Below are positions 18,413-26,917 of a DNA stretch of 64,000 nt, in pieces. The position numbers and the translations under genes were made by a program. The stretch comes from CAWCWK01 sp963842125 (GTDB lineage Bacteria > Pseudomonadota > Alphaproteobacteria > Rhizobiales > CAWCWK01). The notes beneath the pieces were generated by a model. The model did not search any database, was not told where the DNA came from, and saw nothing but the letters and a program-made list of their open reading frames with translations. The stretch spans positions 372,001-436,000 of the forward strand of contig CAWJFE010000001.1 in assembly GCA_963842125.1 (NCBI GenBank), in the 5' to 3' direction. How positions within the stretch are numbered: position 1 is the first letter of the stretch; every line of letters begins with the position of its first letter.

Positions 18413-19525
18413 TCAGTCCGGCGTCTCGCGCCGATAGCGCCGGCCTAGGCCGGTGAGGAACTCGTAGGGAATGGTGCCGGCCGCGAGAGCCGCGGCATCC
18501 ACGGTGGCGCTCGGACCCAGAAGTTCGACGAAGCTTCCGCGCGTCACCTGCGGGGCCTCCGTCGCATCGACCGCGATGAGGTCCATCGACACCCGGCCGA
18601 TGAAGGGGAGCGGCACGCCCCCCTGGAAGCCGACATGCCCGGGCGATGCGTCCGTCGCACCCGATGCACGAATGAAGCCGTCGGCATAGCCGCAGGAGAG
18701 GATGGCGGCGCGGGTCTCGCGCTTGGCCGTCCATGCCGCGCCATAGCCGACCGTCTCGCCGACCGGCACGGTGCGGACCTGGAGCACAGGCGCCTCGAGC
18801 GTCGCGACGGTCTCCAACGCACTCAATGTGTCGAGAGCCGAGGCGCCGTAGAGGGCGATGCCGGGGCGGGCGAGATCGTAGCCCATCGCGCCGCCGCGGA
18901 GCGTGCCGGCCGAATTGGCGAGCGAGGCCGGTATTTCGGGGAAGCGCTTGCGGATCTCGGCGAAGCGCGCGACCTGCGCTCCCGTCAGCGGATGATCGGC
19001 CTCGTCGGCGCAAGCGAGGTGAGACATCAAAAGGCATAGGCATTCGAGATCGCGGTTCGATGCCGCGACCTCCTCGGCCTCGTCCATCCCAAGCCCGAGC
19101 CGGTTCATGCCCGTATCGACATGGAGCGCGGCCGGCTTGTCATAGGCTGGATGGGCCAGCCATTCGTCGAGTTCGCCCAAGCTCCCGAGAACCGGGCGCA
19201 GGCGGGCCGCCAGCAGTCGGTCCGCCTTGCCCGGCGGCAAGCCGTTGAGGACGTAGATCACCGCATCGGGAAGCGTCGCCCGCAACCGCTCGCCTTCGCC
19301 GACATGGGCGACGAAGAGGGTGCGCGCGCCGCCATCCCAGAGCGTGCGGCCGACGAGCTCCAGCCCCAGCCCATAGCCATCCGCCTTGACGACGGCGCCG
19401 CATTCGGCCGCGCCGCATCGTGCGTCGAGATGCCGCCAGTTCCGCGCCAACGCGCCCGTGTCTATGCGAAGCCGCCCGGCGTGGTCGTCCCAGGCCGCGG
19501 CTTCGGCGTCGACGACGTTCCTCAC
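18413..19525 (-). CDS. alr: Alanine racemase
   Basis: The 370-residue PLP enzyme converts L- to D-alanine for peptidoglycan. The PLP-binding lysine is K47 in AVVKADGYG, and the second catalytic base is Y261 in VGYGAAW. The TIM-barrel domain is followed by the C-terminal beta domain with PFIGRVSMDL. The start is a GTG at 19525; GAGG seven to nine bases upstream overlaps the end of dnaB, whose stop is ten bases away, so the two are coupled. Only one alr is visible; it could serve biosynthesis or catabolism, but linkage to dnaB favours the housekeeping role. Confidence 0.95.
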   Translation of the reverse strand: MRNVVDAEAAAWDDHAGRLRIDTGALARNWRHLDARCGAAECGAVVKADGYGLGLELVGRTLWDGGARTLFVAHVGEGERLRATLPDAVIYVLNGLPPGKADRLLAARLRPVLGSLGELDEWLAHPAYDKPAALHVDTGMNRLGLGMDEAEEVAASNRDLECLCLLMSHLACADEADHPLTGAQVARFAEIRKRFPEIPASLANSAGTLRGGAMGYDLARPGIALYGASALDTLSALETVATLEAPVLQVRTVPVGETVGYGAAWTAKRETRAAILSCGYADGFIRASGATDASPGHVGFQGGVPLPFIGRVSMDLIAVDATEAPQVTRGSFVELLGPSATVDAAALAAGTIPYEFLTGLGRRYRRETPD

Positions 19526-19535
19526 TGGCCCGACC

Positions 19536-21041
19536 TCAATAATCGTCGGCGAGCGCAGGTGCGTCGGAACGGGCGAGATTGCCGAAGCGGGTGAACTCCT
19601 TCTCGAACTGTACCTCGACGGTACCCGTCGGCCCGTGCCGCTGCTTGGCGATGATGACCTCGGCCTTGCCGAAGGCCTCGGTGATCTCGCGCTCCCAGTT
19701 GAGGAAGTCCTCGGTGCCTTCCTTGGGCTTCTTGCGCTCTAGGTAATATTCCTCGCGATAAACGAACATGACGACGTCGGCGTCCTGCTCGATCGAGCCC
19801 GATTCGCGAAGGTCGGAGAGCTGGGGGCGCTTGTCGTCGCGCGATTCGACCTGGCGCGAGAGCTGCGAGAGCGCGATGACCGGCACGTCTAGCTCCTTGG
19901 CGAGCGCCTTGAGGCTCGTCGTGATTTCCGTGATCTCCTGCACCCGGTTCTCGCTCGATTTCTTGGACGAGCCCGACAGGAGCTGGAGATAGTCGACGAC
20001 GACGAGGTCGAGCCCCTTCTGGCGCTTCAGCCGTCGCGCGCGGGCGGAGAGTTGCGCGATCGAGATGCCGCCTGTCTGGTCGATATAGAACGGGATCTTC
20101 GACATCTCGCGCGTCTTGTCGACGATGCGCTCGAACTCGTCGCGGGAGATGTCGCCGCGCCGGATCTTGTTGGACGGAATCTCGGTCTGCTCGGAGATGA
20201 TGCGGGTGGCGAGCTGCTCGGCCGACATCTCGAGCGAGAAGAAGCCGACCTGGCCGCCATTCGTCGTCTCGCGCGTGCCGTCGTCGCGCACCCGGCTCTG
20301 ATAGGCCTTGGCGACGGCGTAGGCGATGTTGGTGACGAGCGCGGTCTTGCCCATGGCCGGGCGCCCGGCGAGCACGATGAGGTCGGAGCGCTGCAAGCCG
20401 CCCATGCGCTGGTCGAGGTCGATGAGCCCGGTCGCGGTGCCAGACAATCCGCCGTCTCGCTCATAGGCGGCGGCAGCCATCTCGACGGCGGTCGCGAGCG
20501 CTTCCTCGAAACGCTGGAAACCGCCATCGTAGCGGCCCTTCTCGGCCAACTCGTAGAGCGCGCGCTCGGCGGCGTCGATCTGCCCGGCAGGCTCCTCCTC
20601 GACGCCGGCCTCGTAGGCCGTCGTGACGAGCTCCTCGCCGATGTCGATGAGGCCGCGCCGGATCGCGAGATCGTAGATCGTGCGGCCGTAATCGGCCGCG
20701 TTGATGATCGTCGTCGCCTCGGAGGCGAGGCGCGCGAGGTACTGGCTGACCGTGATGTCGCCGACGAGATCGTCACCGAGATAGGTCTTCAGCGTGATCG
20801 GCGTGGCGACCTTGTTGAGTCGGATGAGCTGGCCGGCATTCTGGTAGATGCGGCCATGGAACTCGTCGAAGAAATGGGCGGCCTCGAGGAAATCGGCGAC
20901 CCGGTAGAACGCTTCGTTGTTGACGAGGATCGCACCCAGCAGCGCGGCCTCGGCCTCGATGTTCTGAGGCTTCTGGCGGTACTCGCCCGGCTTCTCAGGC
21001 GTGAGGCCGCGGGGATCGAAGGGGACGTGGGCAACGGACAT
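19536..21041 (-). CDS. dnaB: Replicative DNA helicase DnaB
   Basis: This 501-residue hexameric helicase unwinds DNA at the replication fork. It has the N-terminal primase-binding domain (PQNIEAEAALLGAILVNNEAF near residue 25) and a C-terminal RecA-like domain with Walker A GRPAMGKTALV, a DLVVVDYLQL Walker B and QLSRQVESR. The start at 21041 (MSVAHVPFDP) fits the family length; the open frame upstream runs into the terminator of the ribosomal operon and is not used. The alr gene follows ten bases downstream. Confidence 0.96.
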   Translation of the reverse strand: MSVAHVPFDPRGLTPEKPGEYRQKPQNIEAEAALLGAILVNNEAFYRVADFLEAAHFFDEFHGRIYQNAGQLIRLNKVATPITLKTYLGDDLVGDITVSQYLARLASEATTIINAADYGRTIYDLAIRRGLIDIGEELVTTAYEAGVEEEPAGQIDAAERALYELAEKGRYDGGFQRFEEALATAVEMAAAAYERDGGLSGTATGLIDLDQRMGGLQRSDLIVLAGRPAMGKTALVTNIAYAVAKAYQSRVRDDGTRETTNGGQVGFFSLEMSAEQLATRIISEQTEIPSNKIRRGDISRDEFERIVDKTREMSKIPFYIDQTGGISIAQLSARARRLKRQKGLDLVVVDYLQLLSGSSKKSSENRVQEITEITTSLKALAKELDVPVIALSQLSRQVESRDDKRPQLSDLRESGSIEQDADVVMFVYREEYYLERKKPKEGTEDFLNWEREITEAFGKAEVIIAKQRHGPTGTVEVQFEKEFTRFGNLARSDAPALADDY

Positions 21042-21083
21042 GGCCTCACTATAGCGACGCCCCTTGAGGCGCGCGACCACACC

Positions 21084-21120
21084 GGAAAGAAAAAGGTCCC
21101 GTCCCACGAACGGGACGGGA
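21084..21120 (-). terminator. Rho-independent terminator of the rpsF-rplI operon
   Basis: Perfect 9-bp arms (TCCCGTCCC / GGGACGGGA) surround a six-base loop at 21097-21120. On the minus strand the stem is followed by CCTTTTTCTTTCC. It stands downstream of rplI and just upstream of the dnaB start, so it separates the ribosomal transcript from dnaB. Confidence 0.85.
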
Positions 21121-21302
21121 GTTGGCATCAGTTCAATGGCGCGTGAGCGCTGGAGGCTGTTTCACCGTCTCGCAGGACGGATCGACGCCTGACGATTCGC
21201 TGTCGCAGTCGCAGTCGATAGGATTGACATGCGACGGCGTCTAGCGACGCCTTCCAGCACCGTCCCGACGCTTCCCCCCCACCGGCGCACCGGCGCTTGG
21301 CA

Positions 21303-21324
21303 CCAGCCCGCCGGCGCGAGGCAA
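21303..21324. repeat. Single unit of the 24-bp repeat family
   Basis: Twenty-two consecutive bases are identical to the repeat found in dapF and mtaB (core CAGCCCGCCGGCGCGAGG followed by CAA). It is a lone copy lying 14 bp beyond the rplI stop codon, in non-coding DNA between rplI and its terminator. Confidence 0.75.
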
Positions 21325-21337
21325 ACGATAAGAGGTT

Positions 21338-21958
21338 CTACTCCTCTTCGCCCGTGACCGGCTCACCTTCGTCGCCTTCGGGCTCGGAGCGGCGCGAATC
21401 GTCGCGCTCATAGACGCTCTCGTCGCCGGAGAAGAGCTGATCGAGCTCGATGTCGAGCTCGTCCTCCTCACGGGCGAGGATGTCCTCGCCGGCGGCCTGG
21501 CGCTCGGCCTCTTCCTCGGAGCGGGCGACGTTGACGGTGATCGTCGCGGTGACCTCGGGGTGGAGACGCAGGATGACCTCGTGGATGCCGAGCGCCTTGA
21601 TGGGCTGGGGCATCTCGACCTGGGCGCGGGTGATGACGAAATCCTGGGTCGCGGCCATCTCGACGATGTCGCGGTTGGAGACCGAACCGTAGAGCATGCC
21701 GGCATCCGACGCTTGGCGCACCGCGATAAAGGTGGCGCCGTCAATGGTCGCGGCGACGGTCGCGGCCTCGCCCTTCATCTCCTCGTTGCGGGCCTCGAGC
21801 TGGGCCTTCTGCGCTTCGAACTGCGCCTTGTTGGCCTTGGTGGCGCGCAGCGCCTTGCCCTGGGGCAGGAGGAAGTTGCGGGCGAACCCGTTCTTGACGG
21901 TGACGACCTCGCCCAGCTGACCGAGCTTGGCGACGCGCTCGAGAAGAATGACGTCCAT
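21338..21958 (-). CDS. rplI: 50S ribosomal protein L9
   Basis: The 206-residue protein begins MDVILLERVAKLGQLGEVVTV and continues with the L9 signature G-FARNFLLPQGKALRAT. The N- and C-terminal domains are joined by the long helix around EAQKAQLEARNEE. An acidic tail of about 50 residues (EEDELDIELDQLFSG and beyond) extends past the E. coli length, as is common in alphaproteobacteria. It is the last gene of the rpsF-rpsR-DUF2232-rplI operon, ahead of a strong terminator. Confidence 0.96.
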   Translation of the reverse strand: MDVILLERVAKLGQLGEVVTVKNGFARNFLLPQGKALRATKANKAQFEAQKAQLEARNEEMKGEAATVAATIDGATFIAVRQASDAGMLYGSVSNRDIVEMAATQDFVITRAQVEMPQPIKALGIHEVILRLHPEVTATITVNVARSEEEAERQAAGEDILAREEDELDIELDQLFSGDESVYERDDSRRSEPEGDEGEPVTGEEE

Positions 21959-22001
21959 GATGTAGGCTCCTTGGAATATCGAATGATGGGTTGGTGTGAA
22001 C

Positions 22002-23006
22002 TCAGGCCGCACCAGGCGGGCGCGGCGATGACGGAGGTGGTGTCGAGGATGGCGGCCCGCGGCGGGCCCGCACGTCGGTCAACGCCTCGGCGACGCCGAG
22101 ACCGACGAGCATGAAGAGCGCGACGATCGAGAACGGCGTCACGATGAGGACGAAGTAGACGCCGACCAGGATGATCCGGCGCATGGCGTGGCCTGCGACG
22201 AGGCTGTGCAGCACCGCGAGGCCGAGAAGGAGGAAGGCGAAGGCCAGCGTCGCGAAGGCGACCTGACCGATGGTGCCGACCCAGCCCGGACCGAAGCTCG
22301 CGACGATCGTGACGCCGAAGACGAAGGCCGCCATGGGCGGAAAGTCGATGTCCCGCAGCCGCGGCCAGGGCCGCATCAGCACGCCCGATGCACGCGCGAT
22401 CCTCGCGGCGAGCCAGAGATTGAGGAGCGTGATCATCATCCAGGTCAGCGCCGCCATGACGGGCAGGAGCCGGACGACGGTGTCGGCAAGCTCCGCGCCC
22501 GCCGCACCCCCGGCGCTGTCACCGACGGGTGGGCTTGCCGTTTCGGGAGCCGCGAGCTCCGGCACCGCGAAGACCTGCGCGACGAGCGTCTCCACGTCGG
22601 TGCGGAACTCGGCCGTTCCGTAGCCGATCATCGGCAGAGCGGCGAGAACGAGCGCGGCGGCAAGCGCGGCCGTCCAGAGAACGAGACGCTCGGCCGGATA
22701 CCAGGCCGGGTCTCCGTTCTCGTCGGGCCGTGCCTGGAGGGCGAGACGAATCAGCCAGAGCGTCGGCGCCCCGATCGTCAGAAGGAAGGTGAAGGAGGGC
22801 AACGGCCCGAGGACGAGCGCGACGCCCGTCGCGACCAGCATGGCGATGATGCCGACCGGCAGGCCCCAGCCGAGGCCGGCCACGAAGAGCGGCAGCGGCG
22901 CCAGGTAGAAGAGGAGGACGGACAGCACCGAGCCCGTCGCCACCGAGAGGTAGAGCAACGCGGCGGCCAGACCGGCGCCGATGGCGATGAGGAGCGGTTT
23001 CGTCAT
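22002..23006 (-). CDS. DUF2232 family membrane protein
   Basis: The 334-residue protein has about eight hydrophobic segments and matches DUF2232, a polytopic family placed between rpsR and rplI in many alphaproteobacteria. Its function is unknown. A charged loop rich in proline and alanine lies at about residues 155-170 (PETASPPVGDSAGGAAGAE). Position within the ribosomal operon suggests constitutive expression. The C-terminus is proline-rich (SSTPPPSSPRPPGAA). Confidence 0.85.
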   Translation of the reverse strand: MTKPLLIAIGAGLAAALLYLSVATGSVLSVLLFYLAPLPLFVAGLGWGLPVGIIAMLVATGVALVLGPLPSFTFLLTIGAPTLWLIRLALQARPDENGDPAWYPAERLVLWTAALAAALVLAALPMIGYGTAEFRTDVETLVAQVFAVPELAAPETASPPVGDSAGGAAGAELADTVVRLLPVMAALTWMMITLLNLWLAARIARASGVLMRPWPRLRDIDFPPMAAFVFGVTIVASFGPGWVGTIGQVAFATLAFAFLLLGLAVLHSLVAGHAMRRIILVGVYFVLIVTPFSIVALFMLVGLGVAEALTDVRARRGPPSSTPPPSSPRPPGAA

Positions 23007-23170
23007 GTCTTGCGGGCTGTCCCTGCGCGGAGCGCGGTTAGAGGCGTCGTGCCCCAGCCAAGAATCGGTTCGGTTCGGAGCGAAGGTCTCGCCCGGGCAA
23101 GAGCCCGGCGCCCAAGGGCGCCAGGCGTCGAGTCGGATGACGCGAGGTCGCGGCAGGCGCGACCGGCGTC

Positions 23171-23410
23171 CTAGCGGATCACGAAGGGCAGCAGGCCCAG
23201 GAGCCGGGCGCGCTTGATCGCCTTGGCGAGCTGGCGCTGGTTCTTGTGGCCCACGGCCGTGATGCGCGAGGGAACGATCTTGCCGCGCTCGGAGATGTAG
23301 CGCTGGATCAGCTTGATGTCCTTGTAGTCGATCGCGGGCGCGTCACTGCCCTCGAACGGATCGGACTTGCGACGACGGAAGAAGGGCCGGCGGCCTCCAC
23401 CTTGGCTCAT
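23171..23410 (-). CDS. rpsR: 30S ribosomal protein S18
   Basis: The 79-residue protein has the S18 core DYKDIKLIQRYISERGKI and the C-terminal motif LAKAIKRARLLGLLPFV. It pairs with S6 in the platform of the 30S subunit. It starts three bases after the rpsF stop codon, which indicates co-translation with its partner. Confidence 0.97.
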   Translation of the reverse strand: MSQGGGRRPFFRRRKSDPFEGSDAPAIDYKDIKLIQRYISERGKIVPSRITAVGHKNQRQLAKAIKRARLLGLLPFVIR

Positions 23411-23413
23411 TCT

Positions 23414-23872
23414 CTAGCCCTCCTGGCTGGTGGCTGCGGGCGCATCGCCGCGAGGGGCGTCGTCGCGGGGCGCATCGTCCCGGCGCGGGCGGTCGTCGCG
23501 GTCCCGGCGCGGACGGTCGTCGTCGCGGCGGGGGCGGCGGTCGTCGCGGTCGCGGCGCTGCATCATCGCGGAGGGCTCGTCGTCGAGCGCCTCGACCTTG
23601 ATGGTCATGATGCGCATGACGTCCTCGTGAAGGCGCTGCTGGCGCTCCATTTCGGCGACGGCCTCATGCGGCGCGTCGATGTTGAGGAGCGAGTAATGCG
23701 CCTTCCTCGACTTGTTGATCCGGTAGGCGAGGTTCTTGAGACCCCAGTACTCGACCTTGCCGATCGAGCCTCCACCCTCTTCGATGACGCCCTTGAACGT
23801 CTCGACGAGAGCCTCGACCTGCGCGCCCGAGATATCGGGTCGCGACAGGAACACGTGTTCGTAAAGCGGCAT
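23414..23872 (-). CDS. rpsF: 30S ribosomal protein S6
   Basis: The 152-residue protein starts MPLYEHVFLSRPDIS and contains the S6 signature GKVEYWGLKNLAYRINKSRK. The last 45 residues are a highly charged Arg/Asp tail typical of alphaproteobacterial S6. AGAAGG six bases before the ATG at 23872 decides the start over an upstream in-frame codon at 23890. It heads the rpsF-rpsR-DUF2232-rplI operon. Confidence 0.97.
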   Translation of the reverse strand: MPLYEHVFLSRPDISGAQVEALVETFKGVIEEGGGSIGKVEYWGLKNLAYRINKSRKAHYSLLNIDAPHEAVAEMERQQRLHEDVMRIMTIKVEALDDEPSAMMQRRDRDDRRPRRDDDRPRRDRDDRPRRDDAPRDDAPRGDAPAATSQEG

Positions 23873-24309
23873 GAATGCCCTTCTTCGCACAAAAGGGGCA
23901 TGGCGCGGCCCGCCCTATGGGCGGCCACGTCGGCCCGTTCCCTGATGGAACCGGCGCCCGGATGGCGCACGGTCCTGCCGTTGCGGCGCAAAGCCCGCTC
24001 GAAGAGCCGGGACAGGCTCGTCTGCTGCTTCAATGGCGGGAACACGGGAGGACGGCGCGTCTGACGACGCCTGCGCCACGAATGGACGCCCTCCGTTCAG
24101 CCCCCGGCCGCACGGCAGCGCGCGTTATACACGCAAGCCCCGCAGGCGCAAGGGGCGGCGTCGGCAATGGGCGGGGTGGGCGGATGGCAAGAGCTGAGCG
24201 CATATCGGTCTCGCCGCTCGCCACGCACGGTCCGACGCTTGACAGATGCGGCGAGCCGACCCAATCCGGCTGCCAGACTTCCCGGCCTTCAACCTTCGAG
24301 GAGACGCGC
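23873..24309. other. Divergent control region between rpsF and fabD
   Basis: This 437-bp stretch holds no gene I can support. On the minus strand it contains a candidate promoter (24124-24151) and a roughly 250-base leader for rpsF, which has a GC-rich hairpin near 23918-23935. On the plus strand a TTGACA at 24239-24244 is a plausible -35 for fabD, but the matching -10 (CAATCC) is poor. An autoregulatory S6:S18 binding element is known in rpsF leaders of many bacteria; I could not identify it by eye. Confidence 0.4.
24124..24151 (-). promoter_or_regulatory. Candidate rpsF operon promoter
   Basis: On the minus strand TTGCGC (24146-24151) is followed after 16 bases by TATAAC (24124-24129), a good match to the alphaproteobacterial sigma-70 pattern. 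Transcription would begin about 250 bases upstream of rpsF. Confidence 0.4.
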
Positions 24310-25251
24310 GTGGCCCACGCATTCATCTGTCCGGGACAGGGCAGCCAGTCGGTCGGCATGGGCCAAGCGCTCGCCAAGGCGCATGGCGAGGCCCGCGCGG
24401 TCTTCGAGGCCGTCGACGAAGCGCTCGGCCAGAAGCTGTCGGCGCTGATGTGGGAGGGGCCGGAGGACGCGCTGACCCTCACGGCCAACGCGCAGCCCGC
24501 GCTCATGGCCGTCTCGGCCGCGGCCGCGCGAGTGTTGGAGGCAGAGCACGGGGTGCGGATCGCCGATGCGCGCTTCGTCGCCGGCCACAGCCTCGGCGAA
24601 TATTCCGCCCTCGCAATCGCCGGCGCGCTCGACGTGGCCGAGGCCGCGCGCCTGCTGCGCATTCGGGGCGACGCGATGCAGGACGCGGTCAAGCCGGGTT
24701 TTGGGGCCATGGCCGCCATCCTCGGGCTCGACATGGATGCCGTCCGCTCGGCCTGCACCGAGGCCGCGCAGGGCGAGACGGTCGCACCCGCCAATGACAA
24801 CGCGCCCGGTCAGATCGTCATCTCCGGCCATGCCGGCGCCGTCGAGCGGGCCTCGGTGCTCTGCAAGGCCAAGGGCGCCAAGCGCGCGTTGCCGCTGGCC
24901 GTCAGCGCGCCCTTCCACTGCGCCCTCATGGAGCCGGCGGCCGGCGCGATGAAGGCGGCACTCGCGGGGGCGACCATCCAGGCCCCATCCACGACCCTCG
25001 TCGCCAACGTCCTCGCAGCGCCCGTCGGCGAGGGCGACATCGCCGCCCGGCTCGTCGATCAGGTGACGGGCCTCGTGCGCTGGCGCGAGAGCGTCGCCTA
25101 CATGGCGAACGAGGGCGCGACGACGTTCTACGAGATCGGAGCAGGCAAGGTGCTCGGCGGCCTCGTCAAGCGCATCGCGCCCGACGCCAACGCGATGAGC
25201 GGCGGCACGCCGGAGACGCTCGAGGCGATCGCGAAGGACCTGAAACGATGA
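24310..25251 (+). CDS. fabD: Malonyl-CoA:ACP transacylase FabD
   Basis: The 313-residue enzyme loads malonate onto acyl carrier protein for fatty-acid elongation. The N-terminal loop FICPGQGSQSVGMG and the nucleophile S94 in GHSLGEYSAL are intact, and the catalytic histidine lies in SAPFHCALM. The start is a GTG at 24310, preceded by GAGGA about six bases upstream; the upstream open frame is arginine-rich and unsupported. It is the first gene of the fab operon. Confidence 0.96.
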   Translation: MAHAFICPGQGSQSVGMGQALAKAHGEARAVFEAVDEALGQKLSALMWEGPEDALTLTANAQPALMAVSAAAARVLEAEHGVRIADARFVAGHSLGEYSALAIAGALDVAEAARLLRIRGDAMQDAVKPGFGAMAAILGLDMDAVRSACTEAAQGETVAPANDNAPGQIVISGHAGAVERASVLCKAKGAKRALPLAVSAPFHCALMEPAAGAMKAALAGATIQAPSTTLVANVLAAPVGEGDIAARLVDQVTGLVRWRESVAYMANEGATTFYEIGAGKVLGGLVKRIAPDANAMSGGTPETLEAIAKDLKR

Positions 25252-25571
25252 GCGCTGGTAGGATGGACGCGCTCATGTCCGACTGGACCGAACTCGGACG
25301 CCCCGACGCAACCGGCGCGAACCGTAAGGTAACGACCTTTTTCTTTCGCGATTTGCCTAAGGATACGACGGTAGGTCGCATAGATGTTACAGTGTCCGAA
25401 GGTGTTGGGCGCAGTTCAATACATCGCTTTTCAGCGACCCTCGGTCTGGCCTTTTGGCCCTCGCCTCGCCTGTCTGAAGGATGGCACGCCGGGTATTCAT
25501 TCAGGACGTCGGCACGCGGCCTTCCGGCAGACCTGAACTCGTGCACTATTCAGATAAGATCGTTGGAGTAG
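25248..25571 (+). CDS. Unrecognised low-G+C ORF between fabD and fabG
   Basis: The 107-codon frame starts with an ATGA overlapping the fabD stop and ends five bases before the fabG start, so it fills the gap exactly. I recognise no domain; it has no signal peptide or membrane helix. Bases 25321-25440 are 49% G+C (59 of 120 counted), far below the neighbours, and third codon positions are mixed rather than G/C. It could be a foreign or orphan gene, or untranslated DNA carrying a promoter for fabG. The frame of fabG is also open back to 25481, which shows that open frames here prove little. Confidence 0.3.
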   Translation: MSAGRMDALMSDWTELGRPDATGANRKVTTFFFRDLPKDTTVGRIDVTVSEGVGRSSIHRFSATLGLAFWPSPRLSEGWHAGYSFRTSARGLPADLNSCTIQIRSLE

Positions 25572-25576
25572 ACCAT

Positions 25577-26318
25577 ATGTTCTCACTCGAAGGCCGCCAC
25601 GCCCTCGTCACCGGCGCCTCCGGCGGCATCGGGCGCGCCATCGCGGCGGGGCTCCATGCGCAGGGCGCCGTCGTGGCGCTGTCGGGCACGCGCGAGGCGG
25701 CGCTGCGCGAGGTCGCCGAGAGCCTGGGCGAGCGCGCTCACGTCGTGCCGGCCGACCTATCCGACCTCTCGCAGGCCGATGGCCTGAGCGCCAAGGCCGA
25801 AGCCATGATGGGCGGGCTCGATATCGTCATCAACAATGCCGGCATCACGCGCGACAACATCTCGATTCGGATGAAGGACGCGGAGTGGGACGCCGTGCTC
25901 GCGCTCAACCTCACGGCCGGCTTCCGCATCGTCCGCTCCAGCCTCAAGGGCCTCGATGAAGCGCCGCTTCGGGCGGATCGTCTCGATCACCTCGGTCGTC
26001 GGCCATACCGGCAATGCGGGCCAGATCAACTACGCCGCCGCCAAGGCGGGCGTCGAGCGGCATGACCAAGGCGCTGGCCGCAGAGGTGGCGCAGCCGGGG
26101 CATCACCGCCAACTGCGTCGCGCCCGGCTTCATCGCGACGCCGATGACGGACGCGCTCAACGACAAGCAGAAGAGCTGCGATCATCGGCACCGTTCCGGC
26201 CGGCCGGCTCGGCACGCCCGATGAGGTGGCCGCGGCCTGCGCCTATCTCGCCAGTGACGAAGCGGCCTATGTGACCGGCCAGACGGTTCATGTGAACGGC
26301 GGCATGGCCATGCTCTGA
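25577..26318 (+). CDS. fabG: 3-oxoacyl-ACP reductase FabG, frame broken by four single-base insertions
   Basis: The protein reduces 3-oxoacyl-ACP in fatty-acid synthesis. The start at 25577 (MFSLEGRHALVTGASGGIGR) has GGAG upstream. Reading is normal to about 25954. Continuous FabG text is then recovered only by dropping one base at each of about 25955, 26058, 26092 and 26174, and the frame goes 2, 0, 1, 2, 0. After correction the length is 246 codons, giving 245 residues, which is exactly the usual FabG length. The catalytic serine (SITSVVG), YxxxK (NYAAAKAG) and the C-terminus VTGQTVHVNGGMAML are present. Either the sequence has local errors or the gene is dead. Errors are more likely for a gene in the core fab operon. 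Confidence 0.85.
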
Positions 26319-26410
26319 GGGCCGGGCTTCGAGCCGGCCTACCCGCCGACGCGCCCGTCTTCCAGCGCCGCCTGCCGATCGGCGACGCGTGAAGCGATAC
26401 AGATAGAGGC

Positions 26411-26440
26411 TTGCGGCGTCTCGCGACCCGCGTGTAAGAA
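26411..26440 (+). promoter_or_regulatory. Candidate internal promoter for acpP
   Basis: TTGCGG at 26411-26416 and TAAGAA at 26435-26440 are 18 bases apart. They lie about 105 bases before acpP, in the 227-bp gap after fabG, where an independent promoter for the abundant carrier protein would be reasonable. The match is moderate. Confidence 0.3.
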
Positions 26441-26458
26441 CGCCCGAACCGTCCGCTC

Positions 26459-26484
26459 GGAGACAGATGTCTGCAGATGTCTCC
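26459..26484 (+). promoter_or_regulatory. Stem-loop in the acpP leader
   Basis: Seven-base arms GGAGACA / TGTCTCC enclose a 12-base loop, 61 bases before the acpP start codon. There is no T-run, so it is not a terminator. It may stabilise the acpP transcript. Confidence 0.3.
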
Positions 26485-26545
26485 CGCGGCCCTTGAAGAA
26501 TGACAGCCCGCGCAGGGCCCGGCCCGCGCCCTGAGGGAGAAGACC

Positions 26546-26782
26546 ATGAGCGACGTTTCCGACCGCGTGCAGAAGATCGTTGTCGAGCATCTGGCGGTCG
26601 ACGCCGAGAAGGTAAAGCCCGAAGCCAGCTTCATCGAAGACCTGGGCGCGGACAGCCTCGATACGGTCGAGCTCGTCATGGCATTCGAGGAGGAGTTCGG
26701 CGTCGAGATCCCCGACGACGCGGCCGAGACGATCACCACTGTCGGCGATGCCATCAGGCTTCTGGAGCAGAAGACGGCCTGA
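26546..26782 (+). CDS. acpP: Acyl carrier protein
   Basis: The 78-residue acidic protein carries growing acyl chains on a phosphopantetheine arm attached to S37 in the motif GADSLDTVEL. The length and the helix pattern are standard. AGGGAG stands a few bases upstream of the ATG. It sits between fabG and fabF as in most bacteria and is followed by a terminator-like hairpin that would let it be expressed above its neighbours. Confidence 0.97.
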   Translation: MSDVSDRVQKIVVEHLAVDAEKVKPEASFIEDLGADSLDTVELVMAFEEEFGVEIPDDAAETITTVGDAIRLLEQKTA

Positions 26783-26891
26783 TCCGCCGCCCGCCCTCGT
26801 CCCGCGCCCACGCTTGCGGCGGGCCGGCGATGGCAGGCGATCCGCCCTGTCGTCCTCTGCGGGGGCCGACGGCAGTCCCATGACGGTGATG

Positions 26892-26917
26892 AGGGCGGCC
26901 CCGAAAGCCGCCCTTTC
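26892..26917 (+). terminator. Terminator-like hairpin after acpP
   Basis: Eight-base arms AGGGCGGC / GCCGCCCT around a seven-base loop are followed by TTT and then CGCG. The short T-run suggests partial termination between acpP and fabF, consistent with acpP being expressed more than fabF. Confidence 0.5.

Noticed and set aside
25481..26065. A longer FabG start at 25481
   Set aside because: The FabG fold begins with MFSLEGRHALVTG at 25577 and has its own ribosome site; the extension lies in the low-G+C spacer.
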